A DNA stretch of 11,636 nucleotides from Planctomycetaceae bacterium (GTDB lineage: Bacteria; Planctomycetota; Planctomycetia; Planctomycetales; Planctomycetaceae): the NCBI GenBank assembly GCA_029259875.1, contig JAJDEK010000207.1:1-11636 (forward strand), in the 5' to 3' direction. A model generated the notes under the pieces. The model did not search any database. It saw nothing but the letters and a program-made list of their open reading frames with translations, and had not been told where the DNA came from. A program made the position numbers and the translations under genes. Below are positions 1 to 6,876 of the stretch, one piece after another; the first letter of the stretch is position 1, and the number at the start of each line of letters is the position of its first letter.

Positions 1-533
1 AAATGTATGGTTTAGATAATGATGTTACCAAGAATTTTGGGCGTCAGTGTCTCATGGCGCGTCGTTTTGCAGAGCGGGGGGTACGCTTTGTTCAAATCAC
101 ACATAGTTATAAATGGGATCAACACTCAGGTTTGAAGACGGTACTGCCTCGTAACGCAATGGAAGTTGATCAGCCGATTGCCGCTTTATTAAAAGACTTG
201 AAATCGCGTGGTCTTCTGGAAGATACGCTTGTGCTTTGGGGAGGAGAATTTGGGAGAACCCCGGTGAGCCAAGGGGATAATGGGCGAGATCATAATCCTC
301 AAGGATACACGATGTGGATGGCCGGCGGTGGTGTGAAAGCTGGATTGCAGTATGGTGCGACTGACGACTATGGATATTATGCAGTCAAAAATAAGGTCCA
401 CATTCACGATCTGCACGCGACTATTTTACATCTACTGGGATTAAATCATAAAAAGCTGACGTATCAATTTGCAGGCAGAGATTTTCGGTTAACTGATGTT
501 CATGGCGAGATTGTGCATGATATCTTCGCTTGA
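1..533 (+). CDS. DUF1501 family protein, C-terminal part (5' end outside window)
   Basis: This is the C-terminal ~176 residues of a DUF1501 protein. The reading frame is open to the left edge, so the ATG at position 3 is internal and not the start. Visible family motifs are [11 protein letters not shown], a W-D-x-H motif (KWDQH), [25 protein letters not shown] and [15 protein letters not shown]1501 proteins are usually Tat-exported and are related in fold to the sulfatase/alkaline phosphatase superfamily; the Asp, Glu and His residues in these motifs are the expected metal-site candidates. They are very common in planctomycetes, usually beside DUF1549/DUF1553 (PSD1) genes, and the substrate is unknown. 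The partner gene probably lies left of the window. The stop is TGA at 531-533. The dehydrogenase that follows begins 104 bases later and may or may not be co-transcribed. The family call is firm; the biochemical role is not known. Confidence 0.9.
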   Translation, partial: MYGLDNDVTKNFGRQCLMARRFAERGVRFVQITHSYKWDQHSGLKTVLPRNAMEVDQPIAALLKDLKSRGLLEDTLVLWGGEFGRTPVSQGDNGRDHNPQGYTMWMAGGGVKAGLQYGATDDYGYYAVKNKVHIHDLHATILHLLGLNHKKLTYQFAGRDFRLTDVHGEIVHDIFA

Positions 534-625
534 AATAACAGATGAAAAATAAACTTATAGATTTCTTTGATCCAGAAATATTCGATAGCCCTATCTCCGT
601 TTTCTTACCAATCTGATAGATGAAG

Positions 626-633
626 AAGAGGTG
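626..633 (+). promoter_or_regulatory. Ribosome binding site that decides a TTG start
   Basis: A purine-rich AAGAGGTG lies 4 bases before the TTG at 638. The only in-frame ATG nearby (620) runs into a stop at 632-634 after four codons, so the TTG is the most credible start of the dehydrogenase gene. The spacing is slightly short. Confidence 0.6.
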
Positions 634-637
634 ACTT

Positions 638-1759
638 TTGCCACAGATTCAAGTGAAAAGTGCGCTGTTTGATGCTGATGATTTGAGAAGTTTTTGTTTT
701 CAACTACTTACTCGCGCCAATTTGAAAAAAGAAGAGGCAGAAGCAGTTTCTGACTCTCTAGTAGAGTCGAACCTGCGTGGAATCGATTCGCATGGTATCG
801 CACGGTTACCGCATTATCTGGAAAGAATTCGTCAAAAAAGTATCAACCCTCGTCCCGAAATGAACTGGGACAAACTGGGAGCCGCAGTGGGACGTGTTGA
901 CGGTGATCACGGGTTAGGCCAGCTTGCGATGTTAAAGGCAGCTGATCATGCAGTCGATCTTGCCCGAGATTCCGGTGCAGGTTGGGTTTCGATCTGCAAT
1001 TCATCACATTGTGGAGCGCTTGCTTATTATGGACTAAAAATAGCCGAGCAAGGAATGATTGGTTTCTCTTTTACCCACGTTGATCCGATGGTCACTCCAC
1101 ACGGATCTGCCGGACCATTTTGTGGGACGAACCCACTTTGTATTACAGCACCGGGAAAAGATGGGAAATCACTTTGTCTGGATATGGCTACGAGTATTAC
1201 TCCCTGGAATACGATTGCGAATGCGGCGATTGAAGGCGTTTCCATTCCCGGAGATTGGGCTCTGGATGCCAACGGACGTGGGACAACCGATCCGAATGAA
1301 GTGGTCGCACTATTTCCTTTTGGTGGATTTAAAGGGTCCGGCTTAGGTTTATTGATTGATGTATTGTGTGCACTTTTAGGAGGAGCACCAATTGGTCCTG
1401 ATATCCCCAAAATGTACGGCGACCTCTCTCAAAAACGGTTGCTGGGAGGATTAGTGGGGGCAATTAATATCAGCCACTTCACTTCAGTGGACTCGTTCCA
1501 GGAAAGAATTGTGGAGATCATTCAACGCTGGGGGGCTTTACAGCCGCTCAAAGAAGGGGATCAAGTTTATTATCCGGGCGAACCTGAATTTAGAACACGT
1601 GAAGACCGATTGAAAACGGGTATCCCCGTTGGTTGGCAGTTAGTCAAGCAATTTAATCAGCTTGCTTTGAAATGCGGTGTGTCGCCACTTGAAGTTTCTG
1701 AACCACAAACTAACGATGATTCCATGTTGGAAACTTCTGCTACAGAATATTTGATTTGA
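638..1759 (+). CDS. Malate/L-lactate dehydrogenase family (Ldh_2) oxidoreductase, AllD-like
   Basis: A 373-residue cytoplasmic NAD(P)-dependent oxidoreductase of the Ldh_2 family. This family reduces or oxidises 2-keto/2-hydroxy acids and includes malate, sulfolactate, diketogulonate and ureidoglycolate dehydrogenases. Family motifs in order are RGIDSHG (Ser51-His52), NSSHCGALAYY (His124, the likely catalytic histidine), HVDPMVTPHG (Asp149), CGTNPLCITAP, LDMATS and GGFKGSGLGLLIDVL. The blocks around DPMV, SIPGDWALD, PKMYGDL and QVYYPG resemble, from memory, E. coli ureidoglycolate dehydrogenase (AllD) more than the malate or lactate forms. No allantoin-pathway gene is visible, so the substrate stays open. 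About 20 extra residues at the C-terminus look low in conservation. The start is TTG with AAGAGGTG just upstream. The symporter gene follows after 10 bases, so the two are probably one operon. Confidence 0.88.
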   Translation: MPQIQVKSALFDADDLRSFCFQLLTRANLKKEEAEAVSDSLVESNLRGIDSHGIARLPHYLERIRQKSINPRPEMNWDKLGAAVGRVDGDHGLGQLAMLKAADHAVDLARDSGAGWVSICNSSHCGALAYYGLKIAEQGMIGFSFTHVDPMVTPHGSAGPFCGTNPLCITAPGKDGKSLCLDMATSITPWNTIANAAIEGVSIPGDWALDANGRGTTDPNEVVALFPFGGFKGSGLGLLIDVLCALLGGAPIGPDIPKMYGDLSQKRLLGGLVGAINISHFTSVDSFQERIVEIIQRWGALQPLKEGDQVYYPGEPEFRTREDRLKTGIPVGWQLVKQFNQLALKCGVSPLEVSEPQTNDDSMLETSATEYLI

Positions 1760-1769
1760 TTGAAAATAT

Positions 1770-3404
1770 ATGAATGGGCCATTCCTGCTGGCGACTACCC
1801 AACTCAATATCTCTAAACTTGACTTCGCGATCATACTGGCGTATCTGCTTTTAATTATCGGGATGGGACTTTACGTCAGTCGCAAACAAAAGCGGACAGT
1901 CGATAGCTATTTTCTGGCTGGTCGTTCTCTTAAATGGCCGACAATTGGTTTGTCTTTATTTGCGACCAATATTTCCACTGTGCATCTGATAGGTCTTGCC
2001 GCCGATGGTTATCGAGTAGGGTTAGTGGTAGGAAACTTTGAATGTCTGGCTGCGTTTACATTGATTATGTTAGGGCTGGTATTTGCTCCGATTTATCATC
2101 GTAGTGGAGTAGTGACGCTCCCTGATTTTTTAGAGCAGCGCTATAGTGCTGGTTCGCGTATTATGCTGGCGATCATGGGAGTTGTTGCCGCGCTGTTCAT
2201 TCATATTGGAATGACGTTGTATGCCGGTTCGACCATCATGCATGAGTTTTTTGGAATCGATGTCTTCACTTCAGTTTTGGTGATCTCGGCAATCACAACA
2301 CTTTATACGGTGATGGGCGGACTCAAGGCTGTTGTGATCACGGAGTCGATCCAAACTGTACTGCTTATCATCGGTTCTATTGCGATAACCTGGTTTGCAG
2401 TGGGAGCATTGAATGATCAGGGAATTGACTCCTTTTCGAAACTCCGCGACGCGCTTCCTGAAAAACATATGAGTATGATTCATGAGAATGGTGGGTTTTC
2501 CTGGTATGCCTTTGTTTTGGGATATCCCGTTCTGGGAATCTGGTACTGGTGTGCTGACCAGACCATTGTGCAGCGAGTATTAGGGGCTCAAACAGAGCAA
2601 GATGCCCAAATTGGCCCACTCTTTGCTGGATTCATTAAGGTCTTGCCTCTGATGATCATGGTTTTTCCCGGAGTCATTGCTTATGTTCTGTTTCAAAATC
2701 AAATAGGAGAAGATCCAAATAGAGCGTTACCAGTGTTAATTAATAAACTGATTACAGAAGACCTAATGGGTTTGAAAGGATTAATCGCCGCCGGTTTACT
2801 GGCAGCGTTGATGAGTACCATTGCCGGGGCATTAAATAGTACCGCGACGTTGATCAGTATTGACGTTGTGAAAAAGCTCAAGCCGGAAACTAGTGATGCC
2901 AAGTTGGTTGCTGCCGGGCGAATCACTGCGATTGTCGTTATGATCCTGGCGATTGGTTGGTCAACAATGGGAAGTAAATTTGAAAGCATCTTTTCGGGGC
3001 TTAACAGTATGATTGCCTGTTTGGCGCCGCCGATTACGGTGGTGTTTATCTGGGGAGTGCTCTGGCCACGAGGGACCGCAAAAGCTTCGCTCGTCACTTT
3101 GATTATGGGCTCTATGTTGGGAGGGCTTACGTTTGCGTTAGACTTTGGTTTTGGCTTGATCACCAATGATTTAGGCATTCCCTTCATGCTGCAGGCGTGG
3201 TGGTTGTTTGTGATTTGCTCGGTGATTTTTGTAGCCGTCAGTTTGCTTACTCCACCACCTACAAACGATCAAATTGAAATGATGTGCTGGAAACATCCGC
3301 TGAAAGAAATTGTGTTTCGCAAACTTTCAGGAGTTACAGATCCTCGTTTGATTGCCTTGCTGCTGGCGTTGATCATGTCTGGTATTTATATCACTTTTGC
3401 ATAA
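1770..3404 (+). CDS. Sodium:solute symporter (SSS family, SGLT-like)
   Basis: A 544-residue inner-membrane protein with about 13-14 hydrophobic segments, the usual size for bacterial SSS transporters, which import solutes with Na+. Signatures are DSYFLAGRSL (residues 45-54), FATNIS (64-69), VTLPDFLEQRY (115-125), GIWYWCADQTIVQRVLGA (256-273) and GLIAAGLLAALMSTIAGALNS (about 337-357). Ser349-Thr350 fall where the paired Na+-coordinating serines of Vibrio vSGLT lie. Glu91 matches a sugar-contacting Glu of vSGLT, but His72 stands where vSGLT has a sugar-contacting Gln; both comparisons are from memory. The substrate could therefore be a sugar or another small organic compound. The gene starts 10 bases after the dehydrogenase stop with no clear Shine-Dalgarno sequence, consistent with translation within one mRNA. 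It converges with the minus-strand thioredoxin gene, leaving a 42-base gap with no clear terminator. Confidence 0.92.
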   Translation: MNGPFLLATTQLNISKLDFAIILAYLLLIIGMGLYVSRKQKRTVDSYFLAGRSLKWPTIGLSLFATNISTVHLIGLAADGYRVGLVVGNFECLAAFTLIMLGLVFAPIYHRSGVVTLPDFLEQRYSAGSRIMLAIMGVVAALFIHIGMTLYAGSTIMHEFFGIDVFTSVLVISAITTLYTVMGGLKAVVITESIQTVLLIIGSIAITWFAVGALNDQGIDSFSKLRDALPEKHMSMIHENGGFSWYAFVLGYPVLGIWYWCADQTIVQRVLGAQTEQDAQIGPLFAGFIKVLPLMIMVFPGVIAYVLFQNQIGEDPNRALPVLINKLITEDLMGLKGLIAAGLLAALMSTIAGALNSTATLISIDVVKKLKPETSDAKLVAAGRITAIVVMILAIGWSTMGSKFESIFSGLNSMIACLAPPITVVFIWGVLWPRGTAKASLVTLIMGSMLGGLTFALDFGFGLITNDLGIPFMLQAWWLFVICSVIFVAVSLLTPPPTNDQIEMMCWKHPLKEIVFRKLSGVTDPRLIALLLALIMSGIYITFA

Positions 3405-3446
3405 TGAACGGTTGCTGATTCTAAAGATCAATAATCCATTATGATT

Positions 3447-4136
3447 TTATTTTTGAGGTTCCCGCAGCATTTCATCGATTAACGGAACAATGTGTTTGTC
3501 GTAAGTGAAACCTTCTTGACCGTATTCTAGTGTTTCATTGTCGAAACGCTTTTTCAGTTTTCCATCAGAACCGTAAACGTAAGCTGCTGGAATCGCTGCC
3601 AGATTGATACTCTCATAGAGTTTCTCATCAGGAGTGCTGGAAATGATATTGACGATATCCGCTTTTTGTTTGGCGAAGAATTCCATGAGTTCTTCACTGT
3701 TAGACTCGGGTGGGGAATTTTTGCTTCCATCATAGTTTAGATTAAATGAAACACAGACGACTTTTTCAGGATATTTCTTTTGTAGTGCCACCAAGTGTGG
3801 AAACTCACGGAGACATGGTTCACACCACGTAGACCAGAGGTCGACGACAACAATTTTTCCTGTTTGTTTGGCAATAAATTCTTGGAGTTCATCCCAACTG
3901 GCGATTTCTGCTGCCACGCCATCTTGTTCGAAAGTTTGGGCGTTAGGAATAGCTGACTGTTTTACTACCGTTGGTTCAGGAGTCGCTTCTGTTTTGGGGT
4001 GAGTCGATTGGGAAGGTGTTTTCTGATTACAGCTGCTAAGTAAAACCATGGATAATAAAACGCAGATTGATTTCGTATACATGAGTGTTGTGTTTCTTGG
4101 AAGGAAATTGTGAAGGATATTAGTCGAGTTTATCAT
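3447..4136 (-). CDS. TlpA/ResA-like thioredoxin-fold lipoprotein
   Basis: An exported thiol-disulfide oxidoreductase of the TlpA/ResA type. Using the start at 4136 it has 229 residues. A hydrophobic segment ends in a lipobox LLSSC (Cys36), so the mature protein is probably a lipid-anchored lipoprotein. A Thr/Pro/Lys-rich linker follows (about 38-65), then the thioredoxin domain with strand VVVDLWSTWCEPC (active site Cys105 and Cys108) and a cis-proline at AAIPAAYVYG (Pro183). The start at 4136 overlaps the stop of the upstream cytochrome gene as ATGA, the classic sign of translational coupling. A second ATG at 4082 would give a tidier 18-residue signal (MYTKSICVLLSMVLLSSC), and neither start has a strong Shine-Dalgarno sequence. 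Proteins of this type reduce cysteines for cytochrome c heme attachment or protect exported thiols. Coupling to a di-heme cytochrome fits the former, but that is inference. Confidence 0.9.
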   Translation of the reverse strand: MINSTNILHNFLPRNTTLMYTKSICVLLSMVLLSSCNQKTPSQSTHPKTEATPEPTVVKQSAIPNAQTFEQDGVAAEIASWDELQEFIAKQTGKIVVVDLWSTWCEPCLREFPHLVALQKKYPEKVVCVSFNLNYDGSKNSPPESNSEELMEFFAKQKADIVNIISSTPDEKLYESINLAAIPAAYVYGSDGKLKKRFDNETLEYGQEGFTYDKHIVPLIDEMLREPQK

Positions 4137-5998
4137 TTTGATATTTTCATCAGACCGGCAGCTTTCGCTTTGGGAATCGGATCTTCGTAGGGGAGTGCTT
4201 TCATAAATTCAACAAGATCAGACAATTCCTGTTTCGAGAGCTGGCTTGTTTTTCCATGTTTGTCATCATGGTTATAAATAGTCAACACTTCTTCCAGGCT
4301 CTGGGCCTTACCGTGATGTAAAAAAGGAGCAGTACGATACAAGCCCAGTAGAGTAGGAGTATCATAGGCGGGTCCCATCTTCTCACCAGGATTATCTACT
4401 GAAGTTCCCACGTCGTGTCGGACGATTTTTCCCGTGGGGACAGAATCCGTCAGGAACGGTCCGCTATGACAAGTGGCGCATTGAGTTTGTTTTGAAAAAA
4501 AAAGTTGACGTCCGCGCTCGGCTGCTGGATTAAGTCCTTTTTTCGCATAGGGACTTATTGGAAATTCGTGTGTGTTCGAGTAAGCCGCCATCGCATCCAG
4601 TGCCTGGGATAAGCCTTTATTGGGTGCTTCTAGTGAAGGGTTAATCTTTCCTCTGACCAGACCATTTCCCTGCATGAGTGGCCCTCGGATTGTGTGTTCA
4701 AAGTCTTGAACTTCGTCGCGGTCTGCTGACCAATGAATGGGGTGGGTCCAAGCCATTCCTGCTAGCGATTGTGTATTTCTTAGTCCTTCAGGATTATGCC
4801 AGGTCTTACCATCAGATTGCCCATCGGGATGACAGCTTGCACAGGAAATCCACAGGCGGCTGGACATTGGTTGCAATGCAGTATAGAAAAGCCGTTTACC
4901 CAACAGAATTTCCTCTCCCAGAGGATTCTCGGTGACTTTAATCCTTGCTCGAGGACGCAGGATTTGTGTGCCGTATGCCACCACTTCAAAGTCGAGTGCA
5001 TTGTAAACATAAACGGTGTTTCCATCAGGCGCGACGCGTACTGCGCGCGGGTTGTGTCCTAGATTGAGTGATGCCCGATAGGTCAATTCGCGGTAGTCAT
5101 CGTTGATCACATTGCAGACATACATGTCATCTGTCCCAGCGAAAATTACAAAGAATGTTTTCCCATCCGGTGTAATGGCTGTGTCCCAGGGATTTGAAGT
5201 AACGCGGGCTCCCCTGAAAGAATCCATGGGAATTTTTCGTCGTCGTTTTCCTTCACCGGCTTTCGTATCGACAATCGAAACAATCGGAAAAATAGAACCA
5301 GCGCCATGGGCGACAGTCACCCGTGATCGAATATGAGGCAGATATGCTTTTGGACGATGAGGGTGCAGCGTAATCTGGCGCGCAAGATTGTCAGTACTTC
5401 CACCAGGCCACTGATCGATCGTACGACCGCTTTTTACATCAATGTTACGAACCAGGGCTGTATAATATTCGGTTGTAAAGAGACTTTGATCGTCATTGGA
5501 AATTGCGATACCCCGTAAATGTTTGCCTGTAGAAAATTCTCGAATGACTTTTTTAGAGTTCGTATCAATTTCTACAATCCGTCCCGGATAATCGAGTGTG
5601 ACAAAAATTTTAGTACCATCACTTGTGGAGACAACGCCATAAGGTTCGTCAAATACTTCCGTCTGGCCGACTTGTTTTCCGGTATCACCATCAAGGAATA
5701 CAACCAAATCATCGTCGTAGACAGCGGTCGCCAGAGTGTGAGTTGTACCGAGAAAAGTAACTCCCTCCGGATGTGTGCCTACTTTGGTTTCGCTCAGTTT
5801 TTTGTTGGAATCCAAATCAATAATAGTGACAGAGCCGCTATCACGATTGGAACAGGCAAGCAATTTCCCATCTGTTGAGATATCCATCAGGCTGTTTGAT
5901 TTGCCAGCGCTGACAAGTTGGGGACAAAGCAACAGACTGACGAAGCATACAAGTACCAGAGAGGGATTGAATCGAACGGACCTACCACGGCGAGACAT
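4133..5998 (-). CDS. YVTN beta-propeller / di-heme cytochrome c (CCP/MauG-like) fusion protein
   Basis: An exported 621-residue protein. A signal peptide with an arginine-rich start and hydrophobic core (about 10-31, ending LVSAG) precedes a YVTN-type beta-propeller at about 36-345, with repeated blocks such as ISTDGKLLACS, VVSTSDGTKIFVTL, AISNDDQSLFTT and VAPDGNTVYVY. The C-terminal half (about 358-605) is a di-heme cytochrome domain with two heme-binding motifs, CASCH (386-390) and CATCH (507-511). A MauG/cytochrome c peroxidase-like tail reads YDTPTLLGLYRTAPFLHHG. Related proteins are peroxidases or MauG-like enzymes acting in the periplasm, but the true substrate is unknown. The ATG at 5998 has AAAGGG six bases upstream, supporting this start. 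It is the first gene of a likely two-gene unit, as the TlpA-like gene starts on its stop codon. It lies downstream of a terminator-like hairpin, so it probably has its own promoter, which I cannot locate. Confidence 0.9.
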   Translation of the reverse strand: MSRRGRSVRFNPSLVLVCFVSLLLCPQLVSAGKSNSLMDISTDGKLLACSNRDSGSVTIIDLDSNKKLSETKVGTHPEGVTFLGTTHTLATAVYDDDLVVFLDGDTGKQVGQTEVFDEPYGVVSTSDGTKIFVTLDYPGRIVEIDTNSKKVIREFSTGKHLRGIAISNDDQSLFTTEYYTALVRNIDVKSGRTIDQWPGGSTDNLARQITLHPHRPKAYLPHIRSRVTVAHGAGSIFPIVSIVDTKAGEGKRRRKIPMDSFRGARVTSNPWDTAITPDGKTFFVIFAGTDDMYVCNVINDDYRELTYRASLNLGHNPRAVRVAPDGNTVYVYNALDFEVVAYGTQILRPRARIKVTENPLGEEILLGKRLFYTALQPMSSRLWISCASCHPDGQSDGKTWHNPEGLRNTQSLAGMAWTHPIHWSADRDEVQDFEHTIRGPLMQGNGLVRGKINPSLEAPNKGLSQALDAMAAYSNTHEFPISPYAKKGLNPAAERGRQLFFSKQTQCATCHSGPFLTDSVPTGKIVRHDVGTSVDNPGEKMGPAYDTPTLLGLYRTAPFLHHGKAQSLEEVLTIYNHDDKHGKTSQLSKQELSDLVEFMKALPYEDPIPKAKAAGLMKISK

Positions 5999-6055
5999 TG
6001 AAAACCCTTTGCCAATTGTGAAACTCGTTTTGGTGTAATGCGGTGAGACGCATAA

Positions 6056-6085
6056 ACCCCGCTAACCAATTTCGGAAAGCGGGGT
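6056..6085 (-). terminator. Probable intrinsic terminator of the small thioredoxin-like gene
   Basis: A perfect 8-bp stem, ACCCCGCT (6056-6063) pairing with AGCGGGGT (6078-6085), encloses a 14-base loop 32 bases after the stop at 6118. In the minus direction only a short T stretch follows, so termination may be incomplete. A second, weaker hairpin (6038-6053, ATGCG/CGCAT) follows directly. Confidence 0.6.
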
Positions 6086-6117
6086 CTACGAATCTTTAGA
6101 ATTTTGGTAAGAAATCG

Positions 6118-6672
6118 TTAGTTCAAAATCTTAGATGTATCGTTAACGACTTTCTTGATTTTGTCTTTGGACAGATCACCTTTTTTGAAAGAGTGATTGA
6201 CCTTCACTTTTCCTTTGACCCACATCAAAACAGTAACATCAGCATCTTTAGAGATGTTGTATGATGAGGGACCTGCTTCACCTTCGAAGTTTGTTAAAGG
6301 TGTGTTTTTGATTTTCTTGGCACCAGCCACTTTTTTCAGATTTGCACTGGATTTATCAGCATCGTCAGTCAAGTGAACGACGAATGCAGCCATCTTTTGA
6401 TCTTTGTTTGCACCGACTTTTTTATCAATCTGTGCAATCAAGTCTTCAACATTGCCATCAATTTCGCGAGCGAAAATGTTGACTACGGGACGTCCGCCAT
6501 AGCTACAACGATAGCAAAGTGATTTACCAGCGTTAGGGCCAGTGCAGTCATTGACTGTATAAGCACCAGGTCTACCACCAACTTCGATACCAGACTTTAG
6601 TTCTGCTGCTGAGCTCATAGAACTGGCAGCGACGAACATCAATGCTACTGAGAGTGTAAGCAGTCTTTTCAT
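6118..6672 (-). CDS. Small exported thioredoxin-like protein with CYRC motif
   Basis: A 184-residue protein with a Sec signal peptide (MKRLLTLSVALMFVAASS, cleavage probably after SSAA near 23), so it acts outside the cytoplasm. The ATG at 6672 was chosen over the longer open frame because AAGGAG sits 6 bases upstream and the signal peptide starts there. The mature part has DCTGPNAGKSLCYRC (Cys43, Cys53, Cys56), then strand RPVVNIFARE, a helix rich in Lys/Asp, strand KMAAFVVHL, NTPLT (Pro125, a cis-Pro-like position), then DADVTVLMWVKGKVKVNH and a Lys-rich C-terminal helix. This order resembles a thioredoxin/redoxin fold. The CXXC sits before the first core strand rather than after it as in classical thioredoxins. 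I recall similar small secreted planctomycete proteins of unknown function, but no named family. It could be a redox protein, a metal-binding protein or a structural relative. Confidence 0.8.
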   Translation of the reverse strand: MKRLLTLSVALMFVAASSMSSAAELKSGIEVGGRPGAYTVNDCTGPNAGKSLCYRCSYGGRPVVNIFAREIDGNVEDLIAQIDKKVGANKDQKMAAFVVHLTDDADKSSANLKKVAGAKKIKNTPLTNFEGEAGPSSYNISKDADVTVLMWVKGKVKVNHSFKKGDLSKDKIKKVVNDTSKILN

Positions 6673-6678
6673 GTATTT

Positions 6679-6684
6679 CTCCTT
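6679..6684 (-). promoter_or_regulatory. Shine-Dalgarno site deciding the start at 6672
   Basis: AAGGAG read on the minus strand, with 6 bases to the ATG. It is the strongest ribosome binding site in the window, suggests high expression, and rules out the upstream in-frame start at 6783, which would also bury the signal peptide. Confidence 0.85.
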
Positions 6685-6708
6685 GGTTAACAATACTCGA
6701 CAAAATAT

Positions 6709-6747
6709 TTCTGCAAATGCAGAAGGGTACGCCATTACACTGACGTA
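6709..6747 (-). promoter_or_regulatory. Two stacked hairpins in the 5' UTR of the small thioredoxin-like gene
   Basis: Reading the minus strand, UACGUCA/UGGCGUA (6747-6728, one G-U pair, 6-base loop) is followed after 3 bases by UUCUGC/GCAGAA (6724-6709, 4-base loop). Both fall between the putative promoter and the Shine-Dalgarno site. They could stabilise the mRNA 5' end or serve as a binding site. The pairing is seen directly; the function is a guess. Confidence 0.45.
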
Positions 6748-6754
6748 TCCACAA

Positions 6755-6784
6755 ATTTTAATGTGAGCCAAAAGGGAGTGCAAA
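6755..6784 (-). promoter_or_regulatory. Possible sigma-70-type promoter for the small thioredoxin-like gene
   Basis: On the minus strand, TAAAAT (6760-6755) is a five-of-six match to the -10 consensus. It has TTTGCA (6784-6779) 18 bases upstream as a four-of-six -35. Transcription would begin near 6747-6748, just at the first 5'-UTR hairpin. Planctomycete promoter rules are less well known, so this is tentative. Confidence 0.35.
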
Positions 6785-6876
6785 CGAGTTGGCCGTTTTT
6801 CTTTTCCCTCTCGGTGTCATAAATTAATAAATCCTTAATCAGGAAGTGAAGTCATATATCAGATAAAGTCTATAAT

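Noticed and set aside
1027..1410. 127-codon minus-strand frame inside the dehydrogenase gene
   Set aside because: It lies opposite conserved Ldh_2 motifs and has no features of its own.
2699..3187. 162-codon open frame opposite the symporter
   Set aside because: It is the antisense shadow of hydrophobic coding sequence, with no ribosome site or recognisable motif; the symporter frame is clearly real.
3405..3446. Bidirectional terminator between the convergent symporter and TlpA-like genes
   Set aside because: Only 4-5 bp imperfect pairings are present; no stem with an adjacent T run could be supported.
5519..5878. 119-codon plus-strand frame opposite the cytochrome gene
   Set aside because: Antisense shadow of the propeller repeats with no family resemblance.
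6673..6783. Longer version of the small thioredoxin-like protein, starting at 6783
   Set aside because: The 37 extra residues would put the signal peptide in the middle of the N-terminus, there is a strong Shine-Dalgarno at 6679-6684 for the ATG at 6672, and the extension overlaps the putative promoter and hairpins.
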